Below, piece after piece: positions 1 to 7,835 of a stretch of 19,368 nucleotides of DNA. Both the position numbers and the translations under genes were made by a program. The notes beneath the pieces are model-generated. The model saw only the letters and a program-made list of their open reading frames with translations, had not been told where the DNA came from and searched no databases. Origin of the DNA: CALFXN01 sp937957815 (GTDB taxonomy: Bacteria; Synergistota; Synergistia; Synergistales; Aminobacteriaceae); the NCBI GenBank assembly GCA_036788195.1, contig DAIQNX010000050.1, positions 1 through 19,368 on the forward strand, in the 5' to 3' direction. Each line of letters starts with the position of its first letter. Position 1 is the first letter of the stretch.

Positions 1-2
1 GA

Positions 3-36
3 GAGAGCCCGGCCGTCGCTTTCAGGCCGGGCTCTC
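3..36 (-). terminator. Strong palindromic terminator hairpin, left copy
   Basis: A perfect 12-bp inverted repeat (positions 3-14 and 25-36) with a 10-nt loop lies 37 bases after the stop codon of the acyl-CoA synthetase gene, where a transcript of the left operon should end. The window stops too soon to show whether a U-tract follows on the minus strand. A 34-base copy differing at one position lies at 19224-19257, also just after a minus-strand gene end. Confidence 0.7.
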
Positions 37-73
37 CGTATCGGTGGTGTGGGGGAAAGAATCTCCCGGGGTG

Positions 74-2221
74 TTACGCTGTTTCTTTTCTCGCCAGAAC
101 GATCCGCGCGTCGAGCGGCACGACGCCGTCGGCGTACACACGGACCGGGTTGAGATCGATCTCGGCGATATCGGGTCTTTCGGTCATAATGCGGCCAACG
201 CGCACGATCAGCTTCGCCATCGCATCGACGTCTCCCTTGGGGCCGCCGCGGACTCCGTCGAGGACGGGACGAAGTCGGAGCTCGTCGATCATCGCGCGGG
301 CTTCACCTTCGCAAAACGGCGCGATTCGGAACGCGACGTCCCTGAGGACTTCGACGAGGATGCCGCCGAATCCCACCATCACCACGGGGCCGAACTGCGC
401 GTCGCGCGATGCCCCGACGATCATTTCGATGCCCGGTTTCGCCATGGGGCTCACGAGCACGCCGTCGATCCGCGCGTCGGGGTTCGCCTTCGCGACATCC
501 GCGAGCATGTCCCGGTAGGCGTCGCGTACCTCGGCCTCCGTGCGGAGGTTCACGCGGACGCCGCCGACGTCGCTTTTGTGCAGGATGTCTCGGGAAATGA
601 TCTTCATTGCGGTTGGTTCCTGCGTTTCCGAGAAGGCGTGAGCCGCACTGTCGGCATCGGCCGCCGCCACCGCGCGCCCGAACGCGATACCGTAATCGGA
701 CAGGATCTTCCTCGCTTCCGGTTCCGTGAGATTTTCGTCCGCGTCGCGCCTTTCCCGCAGCAGTACGTCGGATGCGGCGGAAAGGGATGGAGAGTGCCTC
801 GATGCGTCCTGCTTCTCCTGCGTACCGAGCTTGCTTCGCTGCATGTGCTGTGCACGCCGAACCATGTTTCGCATCGTCCGGGCGGCGCGCTCGGGCATGT
901 CGAATGTCGGGATCCGGGCGTCTTCGAGCAGCCGACGCGCGTTCGTGATCCATTTGCCCGCCATGTAGCAGATCGTAACGGGTTTGCGCGCGCCATCCAA
1001 CACATCCACCGTCCGTCGCGCGAGTTCGTCGGGCCGCAGGAACGTCGGCGGGACGCTGATATGCACGATGCCGTCGACGTTCGGATCCTCGAGGGCGATC
1101 GATAGTGCGCGGGCGTGATGCTCTTCGTCCGCAGCGGCCGACATGTCGACATACCCAGGCGTGTGATCGACGATCGCCATCGGCGGCAGCGCCTCCTTGA
1201 GCGCCGCGATCGTCCGTTCCTCGAAGCGCGCCATGACGATGTCCTTGGCGAGTCCGAGCTCGTCCATTGCGATGATGCCGGGGCCGCCCGCCTCGGTGAG
1301 CACGGCGATCCGGTTCCCGGTCGGGAGCGGCTGCATCGAGATCGCCTTCGCGGTGTCGAGCAGCTCCTCGACCGTGTCGACGCGGATGATGCCCGCTTGA
1401 CGGAACGCTGCGTCGTACACCGCGTCGGAACCGACCAGCGACCCCGTATGCGATGCGGCTGCACCTGATCCGGCCTCGCTGCGGCCGACCTTGAGCGCGA
1501 TCACGGGCTTGTCGTGCGTGACCTCCCGTGCGACTTTCAGGAATTCCTTCGCATTGTTGATGCCCTCCATGTACATCGCGATCACGCGCGTGTCGGGGTC
1601 GTCCCTGTAGAAGCGCATGACCTCGAGCACGTCGACGTCGGACTGGTTGCCGACGTGTGCCCATTTCGCGAAGCCCATCGGAGCCGGTTGATGCGTCGCG
1701 AACATCATGATCGACGCACCCAGCGCTCCGCTCTGCGATATCACGCTCATGCCTCCGCGCGACTGACGGATTCCGGCCGCGAAGGTCGTGTCGAGGTGAT
1801 TCCCGGTGTTCATGACGCCGACGCAGTTCGGCCCCATGACGCGGATCCCCGCCCGTTTGGCGATTCTCAGCATGTCGCGCTCCAGTGCGACCCGCTCGGG
1901 GATCTTCGTCTCGCTGAAGCCCGACGCGATGACGACGGCGGCCCTGACGTCGCCACGCGCCTCGGCCTGTTCGAAGATTTCGGGCGCGCCGAACGCGGGA
2001 ACCGAGATGACCATGAGTTCCACCGGGCCCGGAATATCGCGGAGCGTCGGATAGCATGGCCTGTCGAACAACTCCGGCAGTTTCGGGTTGACGGCCCATA
2101 CGGGGCCTTCAAAGCCGAGATCGAGCAGATTCCTGTAAATCTGGTACCCCGCCTTGCCCGGATCGTTCGACGCGCCGACGACGGCAATGCTCGAAGGATT
2201 GAAATAGCTTCGAAGCGTCAT
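74..2221 (-). CDS. ADP-forming acyl-CoA synthetase (acetate-CoA ligase family), fused alpha/beta subunits
   Basis: This 715-residue protein should convert an acyl-CoA, ADP and phosphate into the free acid, CoA and ATP (substrate-level phosphorylation). The N-terminus has a Rossmann-type CoA-binding domain (FNPSSIAVVGASNDPGK, about residues 6-22). The middle has succinyl-CoA-ligase-like domains with the family motif EAGGPGIIAMDELG. The C-terminal third is an ATP-grasp domain with ILHKSDVGGV and a late EIDLNPV motif. The length fits the fused family, and no GNAT domain is attached, so it is not a protein acetyltransferase fusion. The open frame continues upstream to about 3052, but that part is the beta-subunit gene in the wrong frame; the start chosen is the ATG at 2221, which overlaps the beta stop by 4 bases (ATGA). 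It is the last gene of its operon. The acyl substrate cannot be read from sequence; a branched or short acyl-CoA is plausible. Confidence 0.9.
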   Translation of the reverse strand: MTLRSYFNPSSIAVVGASNDPGKAGYQIYRNLLDLGFEGPVWAVNPKLPELFDRPCYPTLRDIPGPVELMVISVPAFGAPEIFEQAEARGDVRAAVVIASGFSETKIPERVALERDMLRIAKRAGIRVMGPNCVGVMNTGNHLDTTFAAGIRQSRGGMSVISQSGALGASIMMFATHQPAPMGFAKWAHVGNQSDVDVLEVMRFYRDDPDTRVIAMYMEGINNAKEFLKVAREVTHDKPVIALKVGRSEAGSGAAASHTGSLVGSDAVYDAAFRQAGIIRVDTVEELLDTAKAISMQPLPTGNRIAVLTEAGGPGIIAMDELGLAKDIVMARFEERTIAALKEALPPMAIVDHTPGYVDMSAAADEEHHARALSIALEDPNVDGIVHISVPPTFLRPDELARRTVDVLDGARKPVTICYMAGKWITNARRLLEDARIPTFDMPERAARTMRNMVRRAQHMQRSKLGTQEKQDASRHSPSLSAASDVLLRERRDADENLTEPEARKILSDYGIAFGRAVAAADADSAAHAFSETQEPTAMKIISRDILHKSDVGGVRVNLRTEAEVRDAYRDMLADVAKANPDARIDGVLVSPMAKPGIEMIVGASRDAQFGPVVMVGFGGILVEVLRDVAFRIAPFCEGEARAMIDELRLRPVLDGVRGGPKGDVDAMAKLIVRVGRIMTERPDIAEIDLNPVRVYADGVVPLDARIVLARKETA

Positions 2222-3093
2222 ACGCACATGCCTCCCTCGCATTCCTGCAGTTCGAGCATCCGCGCGCGGTGCCCGATGTCGGCCTCCATTGCGGCGACCT
2301 GTTCGGGAGTGATGTCCGCGAAGCGGCCCTGCGCCTTCAGATACTCCGCGAGCGACACTCGTTGTTTGATGTGTTTCGTGATCCGGACGACGCCGTTCTC
2401 GGCCTCGTACAGCGGCCACAGTCCCGTCTCGACCGCGAGTCGCGCGATCGTTACGGTATCCTTCGGTTTGAACCGCCACCCCGTCGAGCAGGGCGTGAGC
2501 GCGTGGATGTACGACGGGCCGTCGACGCGCGACGCCTTCTCGACCTTCCTGCGGAAGTCCGGAATCTCTCCCACCGACGCGGTCGCTATGTATGGAATCC
2601 CCTGCGCGAGCAGCATCCTGACGATGTCTTTCTTGCCTTCCTTCTTGCCGGCGGGGGTCGTCGTCGTCCATGCGCCTATCGGCGTGCCGCCCGAACGCTG
2701 AATGCCGGTGTTCATGTAGGCCTCGTTGTCGTAGCAGATATAGACGAACCTGTGCCCGCGCTCGACGGCCGCCGAAAGGGCCTGAAGTCCGATGTCGACT
2801 GTGCCGCCGTCTCCGGCGAACGCGACGACGTGGACTCCTCTCCTTCCGACGAGTTCGAGCGTCTCGCTGATGCCCGCGCAATACGCGGCGATGTTCTCGA
2901 GGTTCGACTGGAACGCGGGAACCTTCCAGCCGGTCTCCCATCCGAAGCCGGTCAGAATCGCCGAACAGCTCGGCGGCGTGAGCACGATCGTGTCCTTCCC
3001 GAGCACATCGAGAGCGTTGCGCGCGATGATCTCCATCGAGCACCCCTCGCACGTCGTCAAGCCGTGAGCGATCAGGGACGTCGCGTTATTCAT
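2218..3093 (-). CDS. 2-oxoacid:ferredoxin oxidoreductase, beta (TPP-binding) subunit
   Basis: This 291-residue subunit binds thiamine diphosphate and one [4Fe-4S] cluster in the enzyme that oxidatively decarboxylates a 2-oxoacid to an acyl-CoA and reduces ferredoxin. The TPP/Mg motif is GDGGTVDIGLQALSAAVERG, followed by CYDNEAYMNTG. Cluster cysteines are visible at residues 15 and 18 (CEGC) and 43 (PPSC), with a further conserved-looking cysteine in HALTPCSTGW. The start is the ATG at 3093, which gives the typical N-terminus; the open frame reaches further upstream only inside the alpha gene. It overlaps the alpha gene by 8 bases and the synthetase by 4, indicating translational coupling. Substrate (pyruvate, 2-oxoisovalerate or another 2-oxoacid) is not decided by the sequence. 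Confidence 0.92.
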   Translation of the reverse strand: MNNATSLIAHGLTTCEGCSMEIIARNALDVLGKDTIVLTPPSCSAILTGFGWETGWKVPAFQSNLENIAAYCAGISETLELVGRRGVHVVAFAGDGGTVDIGLQALSAAVERGHRFVYICYDNEAYMNTGIQRSGGTPIGAWTTTTPAGKKEGKKDIVRMLLAQGIPYIATASVGEIPDFRRKVEKASRVDGPSYIHALTPCSTGWRFKPKDTVTIARLAVETGLWPLYEAENGVVRITKHIKQRVSLAEYLKAQGRFADITPEQVAAMEADIGHRARMLELQECEGGMCV

Positions 3094-4267
3094 GGGGGAC
3101 CTCCTTCCTGAGGTCGATCCATTCGGGACCATCCTGCGTCGTTCCGTCGGCCGCCATCGCGAGCGCGCGATCGACGCACGCGCTGATCGTTCCCGCGTGC
3201 AGATCTCGTCCGCCGAGCCCCGCGATGAAGTCGTAGACCGGGATGTTCGGCGCACCGTACAGAGCCGCCTTGACGTCGAGCGCAAGCGCTCCGTCGCTGC
3301 CGAGTCCCCACGAGCGGTCGATTACGGCGACGGCCTTCGCGCCCGCGAGGGTGTCGCGGATCGCCTGTCTCGGGAACGGACGGAACGCGGTCACTTTGAG
3401 CGTGCCGACCTTTTTCCCCTGAGCGCGGAGCGCTCTCGCTACGTGCTTTGCGGTTCCGGAACAGGACCCAAGTGTCACGAGAACGAGGTCCGCCCCCTCG
3501 GTCGCCTCGGCCTCAACGAGCGAGTAGGGACGGCCAAACGACACTCCGAACGCGGCGCCGATCACGGGGAATTCCTCGATGGTCCGGTCGAGCGCGAGCT
3601 TATGGCAGTATTTGAGTTCCGTGAACATGTCGGCGGACGTGAGCTGGTTCAGTGTCATGGGGTGCTCCGGGTCGAGGTGGTTCGAGCCGCGTACGTACGG
3701 CGGCAGGAATGCGTCGACCGCCTCCTGCTCCGGAACCTCGACGCCCTCCGTCGCGTGAGACAGGAAGAACCCGTCGATGCAGAGCATCACGGGCAGCCGG
3801 ACGCTTTCCGCGACGCGGTACCCCACGATCACGAGATCGAGGGCCTCCTGACAATTCTCGGCATAGAGCTGGATCCAACCCATGTCGCGCTCCGCCATGC
3901 TGTCGGAGTGGTCCGTCTGCAGCGACCAGGGGCTCGGCAACGCGCGGTTCGCGATCGCCATGAGGATCGGCAGGCGGTTTCCGGACGCGACGCCGACGAT
4001 CTCATGCATCAATGCGAGCCCCGCGCCTGCGGTCGCCGTGAATGTCCGCACGCCCACGACAGCGGACCCCACGACGGCCGTCAGCGCCGAGTGTTCCGAT
4101 TCCGTCGCCATGTAGCGCGCGTCGAGACGTCCCACCGCGATGAAGTCGGCGACGCGCTCGACGATCGGCGTCTGTGGCGTGATCGGATACGCGGCGACGA
4201 AACGCGGCCGTGAGAGCCGGACACCTTCGGCGATTGCAGCGTCGCCGTCAAGCGCGAGTCGAGTCAT
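3086..4267 (-). CDS. 2-oxoacid:ferredoxin oxidoreductase, alpha subunit
   Basis: This 393-residue protein carries the pyrimidine-binding half of the TPP site and the transketolase C-terminal-like domain. The diagnostic N-terminal motif AAYPITPQTPIVE is followed by the MATESEHSA segment and TFTATAGAGLALMHEI. The region around LVLVTLGSCSGTAKHVARAL begins the C-terminal domain. The ATG at 4267 gives the normal start (MTRLALDGDAAIAEGV). It overlaps the delta gene upstream by 20 bases and the beta gene downstream by 8, so all subunits are probably made from one message. Organisation as four separate subunits fits the Por/Vor type rather than the two-subunit indolepyruvate enzyme. The substrate remains open. 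Confidence 0.92.
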   Translation of the reverse strand: MTRLALDGDAAIAEGVRLSRPRFVAAYPITPQTPIVERVADFIAVGRLDARYMATESEHSALTAVVGSAVVGVRTFTATAGAGLALMHEIVGVASGNRLPILMAIANRALPSPWSLQTDHSDSMAERDMGWIQLYAENCQEALDLVIVGYRVAESVRLPVMLCIDGFFLSHATEGVEVPEQEAVDAFLPPYVRGSNHLDPEHPMTLNQLTSADMFTELKYCHKLALDRTIEEFPVIGAAFGVSFGRPYSLVEAEATEGADLVLVTLGSCSGTAKHVARALRAQGKKVGTLKVTAFRPFPRQAIRDTLAGAKAVAVIDRSWGLGSDGALALDVKAALYGAPNIPVYDFIAGLGGRDLHAGTISACVDRALAMAADGTTQDGPEWIDLRKEVPHE

Positions 4268-4550
4268 CGTACTTTCCCTCCCGTTCCATCGCGATGGCGT
4301 GCACGGGGCACACGGACGGACAGATGCCGCACCCCTTGCAGTATTCGTAGTCGATTTCCGCCGGTTTGCCCTTGCGGATGCTTCCGGTTGGGCAATACAT
4401 CGAGCACACGCCGCAACCAACGCATTTCCCCGCGTCGACGACGGGACGCTCGCTTCGCCAGGCTCCGGTCTTCGTGTCGGCGACCTTCGGCGCGACGATG
4501 CCGTCGGGCCGCGCTGTCGTCGAGTCTTTTTCTCTACCTGCGCCACTCAT
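4248..4550 (-). CDS. 2-oxoacid:ferredoxin oxidoreductase, delta subunit (2x[4Fe-4S] ferredoxin)
   Basis: A 100-residue bacterial-type ferredoxin subunit that passes electrons from the TPP subunit out to soluble ferredoxin. Two complete CxxCxxCxxxCP motifs are visible: cysteines 43, 46, 49 and 53, and cysteines 71, 74, 77 and 81. The roughly 40-residue segment before them, with the GAWRSERPVVD element, is typical of Por delta subunits. The ATG at 4550 was chosen because a Shine-Dalgarno AAAGGA stands about nine bases upstream and because the longer open frame upstream is the gamma gene in another frame. It overlaps gamma by 17 bases and alpha by 20. Confidence 0.92.
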   Translation of the reverse strand: MSGAGREKDSTTARPDGIVAPKVADTKTGAWRSERPVVDAGKCVGCGVCSMYCPTGSIRKGKPAEIDYEYCKGCGICPSVCPVHAIAMEREGKYDDSTRA

Positions 4551-5097
4551 GGACGACCGTCCTTTCGTAAGCCACGCCCGCGCAGAGTGCGTTCTTCTCG
4601 CCGCGTGGACCCTGCATCGCCGTTCGTATGGCCTGCTGCAGCGATGCGAGGCGAACCAGGCCGGTCGTTTTCGCGAGCGCGCCGAGCATTGCGCTGTTGG
4701 GCGGCACGTCTCCGATCGTCTCGCGCGTGACGGACCGGGCGTCGATCGCGCCGAGCCGTGTGAAGGACACGGAAAACGGATACCCCTCGACATCCTGCGA
4801 CGTATTCGCCACGAGTGTCGCGGGCGCGACCACGTTCTCCTTCGGATCAATGCCGAGGTCCGAAAGAAACGGGTCGAACAGCACGACGACGTTTGGTTCG
4901 TACACGTACGTATGCGTCAGAACGGGCTCGTCGGAGATGCGCGCGAACGTGAACACTGGCGCTCCTTTGCGTTCCTGCCCGAAGTTGGGCACCATCTGCG
5001 CGTATTTTCCTTCGGAGAGTGCGGCCGAGACGAGCAGCTTCGCGGCCGTGACCGCACCTTGTCCGCCCCGGCTCAGAATGCGTATTTCCGTCTGCAT
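4534..5097 (-). CDS. 2-oxoacid:ferredoxin oxidoreductase, gamma subunit
   Basis: A 187-residue subunit of the same cytoplasmic complex, belonging to the family that carries the CoA-binding region. The start MQTEIRILSRGGQGAVTAAK holds the glycine-rich GGQGAVTA motif characteristic of the family, and NFGQERKGAPVFTFARISD is the second conserved block. Length is normal. The gene order gamma-delta-alpha-beta is the usual one for Por/Vor-type enzymes. Four bases separate its ATG from the stop codon of the symporter gene, so it is probably translated from the same message. No sign of truncation or frameshift. Confidence 0.9.
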   Translation of the reverse strand: MQTEIRILSRGGQGAVTAAKLLVSAALSEGKYAQMVPNFGQERKGAPVFTFARISDEPVLTHTYVYEPNVVVLFDPFLSDLGIDPKENVVAPATLVANTSQDVEGYPFSVSFTRLGAIDARSVTRETIGDVPPNSAMLGALAKTTGLVRLASLQQAIRTAMQGPRGEKNALCAGVAYERTVVHEWRR

Positions 5098-5101
5098 CGC
5101 G

Positions 5102-6568
5102 TCAGTTCTCCAGTTGCCGCGGCTTCGTCGGGAAGAAGATTTCGAGCGTCTTTTCGGACGCTGGCGGCGTGTGCAGGGTGACGACGACGATCAGAACGAT
5201 CGACGCGACGAGTCCCGGGAAGATCGGGTGGATGTTCTTCGCCCACGCGAACCCCATTTCCGTGAAGATCGCCCATACGCCCGAGAGTACGAATCCGGCG
5301 ACCGACGCAACATATGCGCCCTTCGGGCTTGTGCGCCGCCATACGAGGCCGAGCAGGATCGGCATCGCGAAAGCTGCGCCGGTCAGTGCGACCGCGTAGG
5401 ACACGATCGTGAGGATCAAGGTCGGTGTGTAGTACGCGCCAACCGCCGCAAGTACTCCGACCGCAAGGAGCGTGATCTTCGACACGCGGAGGTAGTACTC
5501 CTCGGACTTCTGGATGCCGCGTGGCTCGAAATAGGACTTGCGCAGGAAGTCGTGCGCGATCGCGGCTCCGGACAACAGCAGCAGCGAAGATACCGTGGAC
5601 ATCGCGGCCGATGCGACGCCAGCGAGCGCCATGGCCTGCCAGAACGGGGAGAGGTACTTCGCGATCAGCGTCGGAAATGCCTGATCGGGTGACTTGAGCC
5701 CGTCCCATACGAGGAGTCGTGCCGCACCGCCGAAGAAGACCGTGATGCTGAAAAACACGAGGATCAGCAGGAGTCCCCAGGCGACTGACTTCTCGGCCGT
5801 CGCTTCGTCGCGCGCGGAATAGACCTTCGTGACGAATTCGATGCGCGTGAAGTAGGCGATGAACCAGACGAGATGCCACGTGAAAAGCCCCATGGGCGAC
5901 CACCCAGTGCCCATGATCGACGTCCACCCTGGTGCGGCGACGTTGAGTTTGTCCGCCATTCCGGAAAGACCGCCGACGACGGGCCAGAGCACGTATGCGA
6001 GCGCGCCGAGGCCGACGACCATGAAGAGCCATTGCGCGATGTCCGTCCAGACGGCGGCCATCATGCCGCCGATGCTCGTGTAGAAGACGAAGATCGCGGT
6101 TGCGAGGATCAGCGACGTCGTCAACGACAGTCCCGAGAGTTGCATCACGACGACGCTCATGGCCTTTGTCTGCGCGACGAGAGAGACGACTGCCGAAACG
6201 AGAACGACGAACGCAGAAAACACGCGGAAGTTGTGCGATTCGAAGCGATCGCCGAGGAAATCGGGCAGCGTGAAGCCGCCGAATCGTCGGAGTTTCCTGG
6301 CCATGAAGAAGAGCACGACCATGAATCCGAGCGCGAAACTGAGGTTGTTGAGTGTCGTCGCACCGCGAGCCGCTATTGCGCCGGTGCCGCCGATGATCGT
6401 GCCGCCGTGCATGATCGAGACGAGGATCGCGATGGCGAGCACCGGAACGCCGAAGCCACGGTCGGCGACCCAATATGCCGCGGTTGATTTCTGAAGCTTC
6501 GCCGCGAAAATGCCGATGCCCACCATGATGAGCAGATAGACGCCGAAAATCACAAGACCGATATTCAT
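5102..6568 (-). CDS. Sodium:solute symporter (SSS family)
   Basis: A 488-residue inner-membrane protein with about thirteen hydrophobic segments, starting MNIGLVIFGVYLLIMVGIG. The first loop has AAYWVADRGFGVPVLA, the equivalent of the family's YFLAGR region, and helix 2 has SIMHGGTIIGGTGAIAARG. The later SAAMSTVSSLLLLSGAAIAHD block is a hallmark of SSS transporters and includes serines of the second sodium site. Such proteins import amino acids, vitamins or organic acids with sodium; the substrate cannot be told here. The start at 6568 is supported by a Shine-Dalgarno AGGAG seven or so bases upstream. It sits just ahead of the 2-oxoacid oxidoreductase genes and just behind a 33-codon membrane peptide, so it probably supplies the oxidoreductase pathway. 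Confidence 0.88.
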   Translation of the reverse strand: MNIGLVIFGVYLLIMVGIGIFAAKLQKSTAAYWVADRGFGVPVLAIAILVSIMHGGTIIGGTGAIAARGATTLNNLSFALGFMVVLFFMARKLRRFGGFTLPDFLGDRFESHNFRVFSAFVVLVSAVVSLVAQTKAMSVVVMQLSGLSLTTSLILATAIFVFYTSIGGMMAAVWTDIAQWLFMVVGLGALAYVLWPVVGGLSGMADKLNVAAPGWTSIMGTGWSPMGLFTWHLVWFIAYFTRIEFVTKVYSARDEATAEKSVAWGLLLILVFFSITVFFGGAARLLVWDGLKSPDQAFPTLIAKYLSPFWQAMALAGVASAAMSTVSSLLLLSGAAIAHDFLRKSYFEPRGIQKSEEYYLRVSKITLLAVGVLAAVGAYYTPTLILTIVSYAVALTGAAFAMPILLGLVWRRTSPKGAYVASVAGFVLSGVWAIFTEMGFAWAKNIHPIFPGLVASIVLIVVVTLHTPPASEKTLEIFFPTKPRQLEN

Positions 6569-6623
6569 ACTTCTTCTCCTTTCGCGTTTTTCCGCAGGAA
6601 CCGTCCCAAGACACAAAAGCGCG

Positions 6624-6725
6624 CTATTTGCCCTTCGCGTGCACGTACAGAATCTGCAGAATCGCGATCAGGAACGGACCGAGCCACAGAAACCACATGA
6701 GGTCCGCGTCGAAGTTGAGTATCAT
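6624..6725 (-). CDS. 33-residue single-helix membrane peptide upstream of the symporter
   Basis: A short frame encodes 33 residues beginning MILNFDADLMWFLW, then a hydrophobic stretch (about residues 9-28, containing LGPFLIAILQILYV) and a basic tail HAKGK. A very strong Shine-Dalgarno GGGAGGGGGG (6733-6742) lies seven bases before the ATG, much better than chance for a random short frame. The stop is TAG at 6624-6626. It is followed after 55 bases by the SSS symporter. Very small single-helix partners are known for several sodium symporters (for example the small accessory proteins annotated beside SSS genes), so a subunit or stabiliser of the symporter is the natural guess. I have not matched the sequence to a named family; this is inference from position, topology and ribosome site. 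Confidence 0.72.
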   Translation of the reverse strand: MILNFDADLMWFLWLGPFLIAILQILYVHAKGK

Positions 6726-6743
6726 GTCGAGTCCCCCCTCCCG

Positions 6744-6763
6744 GCCGGACGGTCTCGTCCGGC
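6744..6763 (-). other. GC-rich hairpin between lrp and the small peptide gene
   Basis: An 8-bp perfect inverted repeat (6744-6751 and 6756-6763) with a four-base loop lies in the 63-base gap after the Lrp stop codon and just before the ribosome site of the 33-residue peptide. No U-tract follows, so it is not a standard intrinsic terminator. It may weaken read-through or act as an RNA stabiliser or processing site in the leader of the peptide gene. Confidence 0.4.
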
Positions 6764-6788
6764 GTGGCGCTTGCGGAGGAGCCGGCGC

Positions 6789-7238
6789 CTAGCGCAACGC
6801 GAGGAACGATTTGAAGCGCTTCAGCAACAGGCTCGTCGTGACCTTGATGACCCCTTCTATGGGGTAGACGCTATCTCTGAGGAAGTTGGAAAGGTCGTCG
6901 GAATCGCGAGCGTACGCGTGAACATGCAGGGATGTCGGACCCGTCATCTGATACACGATCGTGACCTCGGGGATCGAGGCCAGTGCCTCGCATATCGGGA
7001 CGAGACGGTTCGGAGCTATTTCGATCTCGAGAAACGCGCTGACCGTATATCCGAGCGCTGCGCTATTCACGATCGCGACAAAATCCTCGATCACACCCGC
7101 ATCGACGAGTCGGTTGAACCGTTCGTGCGCGGCGACGCGCGAAAGGCCGATGTTCCGTGCGATTTCCGCCACGGACATACGCGCGTTCCCTTGGAGAAGC
7201 TCGACGATCTTTCGATCCGTGTCATCCAGATGCATCAT
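6789..7238 (-). CDS. Lrp/AsnC family transcription regulator
   Basis: A 149-residue regulator of normal family length. The N-terminal helix-turn-helix runs from LDDTDRKIVELLQGNARMS through AEIARNIGLSRVAAHERFNR to about residue 50. The C-terminal RAM (ligand-binding) domain follows, with the SIPEVTIVYQMTGPTSLHVHAY strand-helix-strand pattern. Such proteins usually sense an amino acid and form octamers on DNA. The double ATG at 7238/7235 gives two possible starts; the ribosome site is weak in both cases. The gene heads the left operon and lies downstream of a good sigma-70 promoter, so it likely regulates the symporter and oxidoreductase genes and itself. Lrp-type DoeX proteins are known in ectoine clusters, but this one is in the left operon, so that link is only a possibility. 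Confidence 0.9.
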   Translation of the reverse strand: MMHLDDTDRKIVELLQGNARMSVAEIARNIGLSRVAAHERFNRLVDAGVIEDFVAIVNSAALGYTVSAFLEIEIAPNRLVPICEALASIPEVTIVYQMTGPTSLHVHAYARDSDDLSNFLRDSVYPIEGVIKVTTSLLLKRFKSFLALR

Positions 7239-7267
7239 GCGTGTTTTCGCCTACTTTCAGTAAGGTG

Positions 7268-7296
7268 ATTTTCGTATATCTTTCCATATGTGTCAA
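7268..7296 (-). promoter_or_regulatory. Sigma-70-type promoter of the lrp operon
   Basis: On the minus strand a perfect -35 box TTGACA (7291-7296) is followed after 17 bases by GAAAAT (7268-7273; four of six matches to the -10 consensus). It lies about 30 bases upstream of the Lrp start codon, in an A+T-rich stretch, at a sensible distance. Confidence 0.55.
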
Positions 7297-7519
7297 GCGT
7301 AAATGCCAAATAGGTTTCGTAGTGCTAAATCCTGACTGTTGTGTGGACCGCGAAAGCCTTTACGCAACAAGGTAATGTCATTGTAGTCGATGACGGGAAA
7401 GGAGGGCGCATGGTTCGGCCGTGTTTCTAATAAAAAGGCAATGTGATATTACATTGTGAAAGAGCCGCACATCTCCAAAACGAGAGATGAGTATACAGTG
7501 AATGGACCATAGGGTAAGG
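7297..7519. other. Non-coding stretch with nothing recognised
   Basis: Lower G+C than the flanking genes, with no frame that has a ribosome site and family-like content. It separates the lrp promoter from the insertion-sequence relic. Confidence 0.4.
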
Positions 7520-7545
7520 TGACCTTCCCCGGAATTGACGGACAG
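7520..7545 (+). mobile_element. Probable left terminal inverted repeat of an IS3-family element
   Basis: The stretch beginning TGACCTTCCCCGGAATTGAC and continuing GGACAG looks like the outer end of IS3-family elements, which commonly read TGAxCT.CCCC...GGACA. It stands about 60 bases before the orfA relic, the usual spacing. No matching right end is visible before the next gene, so the element is truncated. Confidence 0.5.
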
Positions 7546-7605
7546 AGAAAGAGTCCAGGAAATAAAGGAGAAAAATCGGGGAGGGCGTTCTCAAATGGAG
7601 GAAGT

Positions 7606-7835
7606 AAGCGGCAATGCCAATACGGTGCGGAATTCAAGCGGGAAGTCCTGAAGATGACGACGGAATGCAAGCCGATCGTCAGATAGCGCGGGATCTCGAA
7701 TTTTCGCCGGAACGCATCTATAAGTGACGACAGAACGAAAGGCGCTGCATTGAAGCAATGACGTGTGCATTCCTTGGAAGGAAAACATTAACGCCGGGAG
7801 AAGGACTTTGGTTCCTCCGTCAGGAGCTCGAGATC
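7606..7835 (+). pseudogene. Decayed IS3-family orfA (transposase helix-turn-helix subunit)
   Basis: Plus-strand frame 1 reads KRQCQYGAEFKREVLKMTTE, matching the usual start of IS3 OrfA (Y..EFK.E.V.L). The similarity then continues in frame 3 as RQIARDLEFSPERIYK, corresponding to the helix-turn-helix (QIAR.LGIS..TLY.W), so there is a frameshift near 7675. The expected tryptophan after YK is a TGA stop at 7725-7727. The segment AFLGRKTLTPGEGLWFLRQE (about 7767-7826) corresponds to the AFPG.G.LTPEE..LRRLR.E region that leads into the coiled coil. No orfB (DDE) part is recognisable downstream. This is a dead fragment; the frame after about 7835 has no clear homology. Confidence 0.65.

Noticed and set aside
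1514..2701. Long plus-strand open frame of almost 400 codons, and similar plus-strand frames across 44-1105, 3092-4213 and 9274-10167
   Set aside because: They lie opposite strongly supported minus-strand genes, are rich in Arg/His/Asp as expected from antisense of G+C-rich codons, and show no family motif or ribosome site.
2222..3052. Upstream extension of the acyl-CoA synthetase frame (992 codons in all)
   Set aside because: The added part is the beta-subunit gene read in another frame; family homology begins at the ATG at 2221.
6744..6763. Intrinsic terminator for lrp
   Set aside because: The 8-bp stem has no U-tract after it, so it was recorded only as a hairpin.
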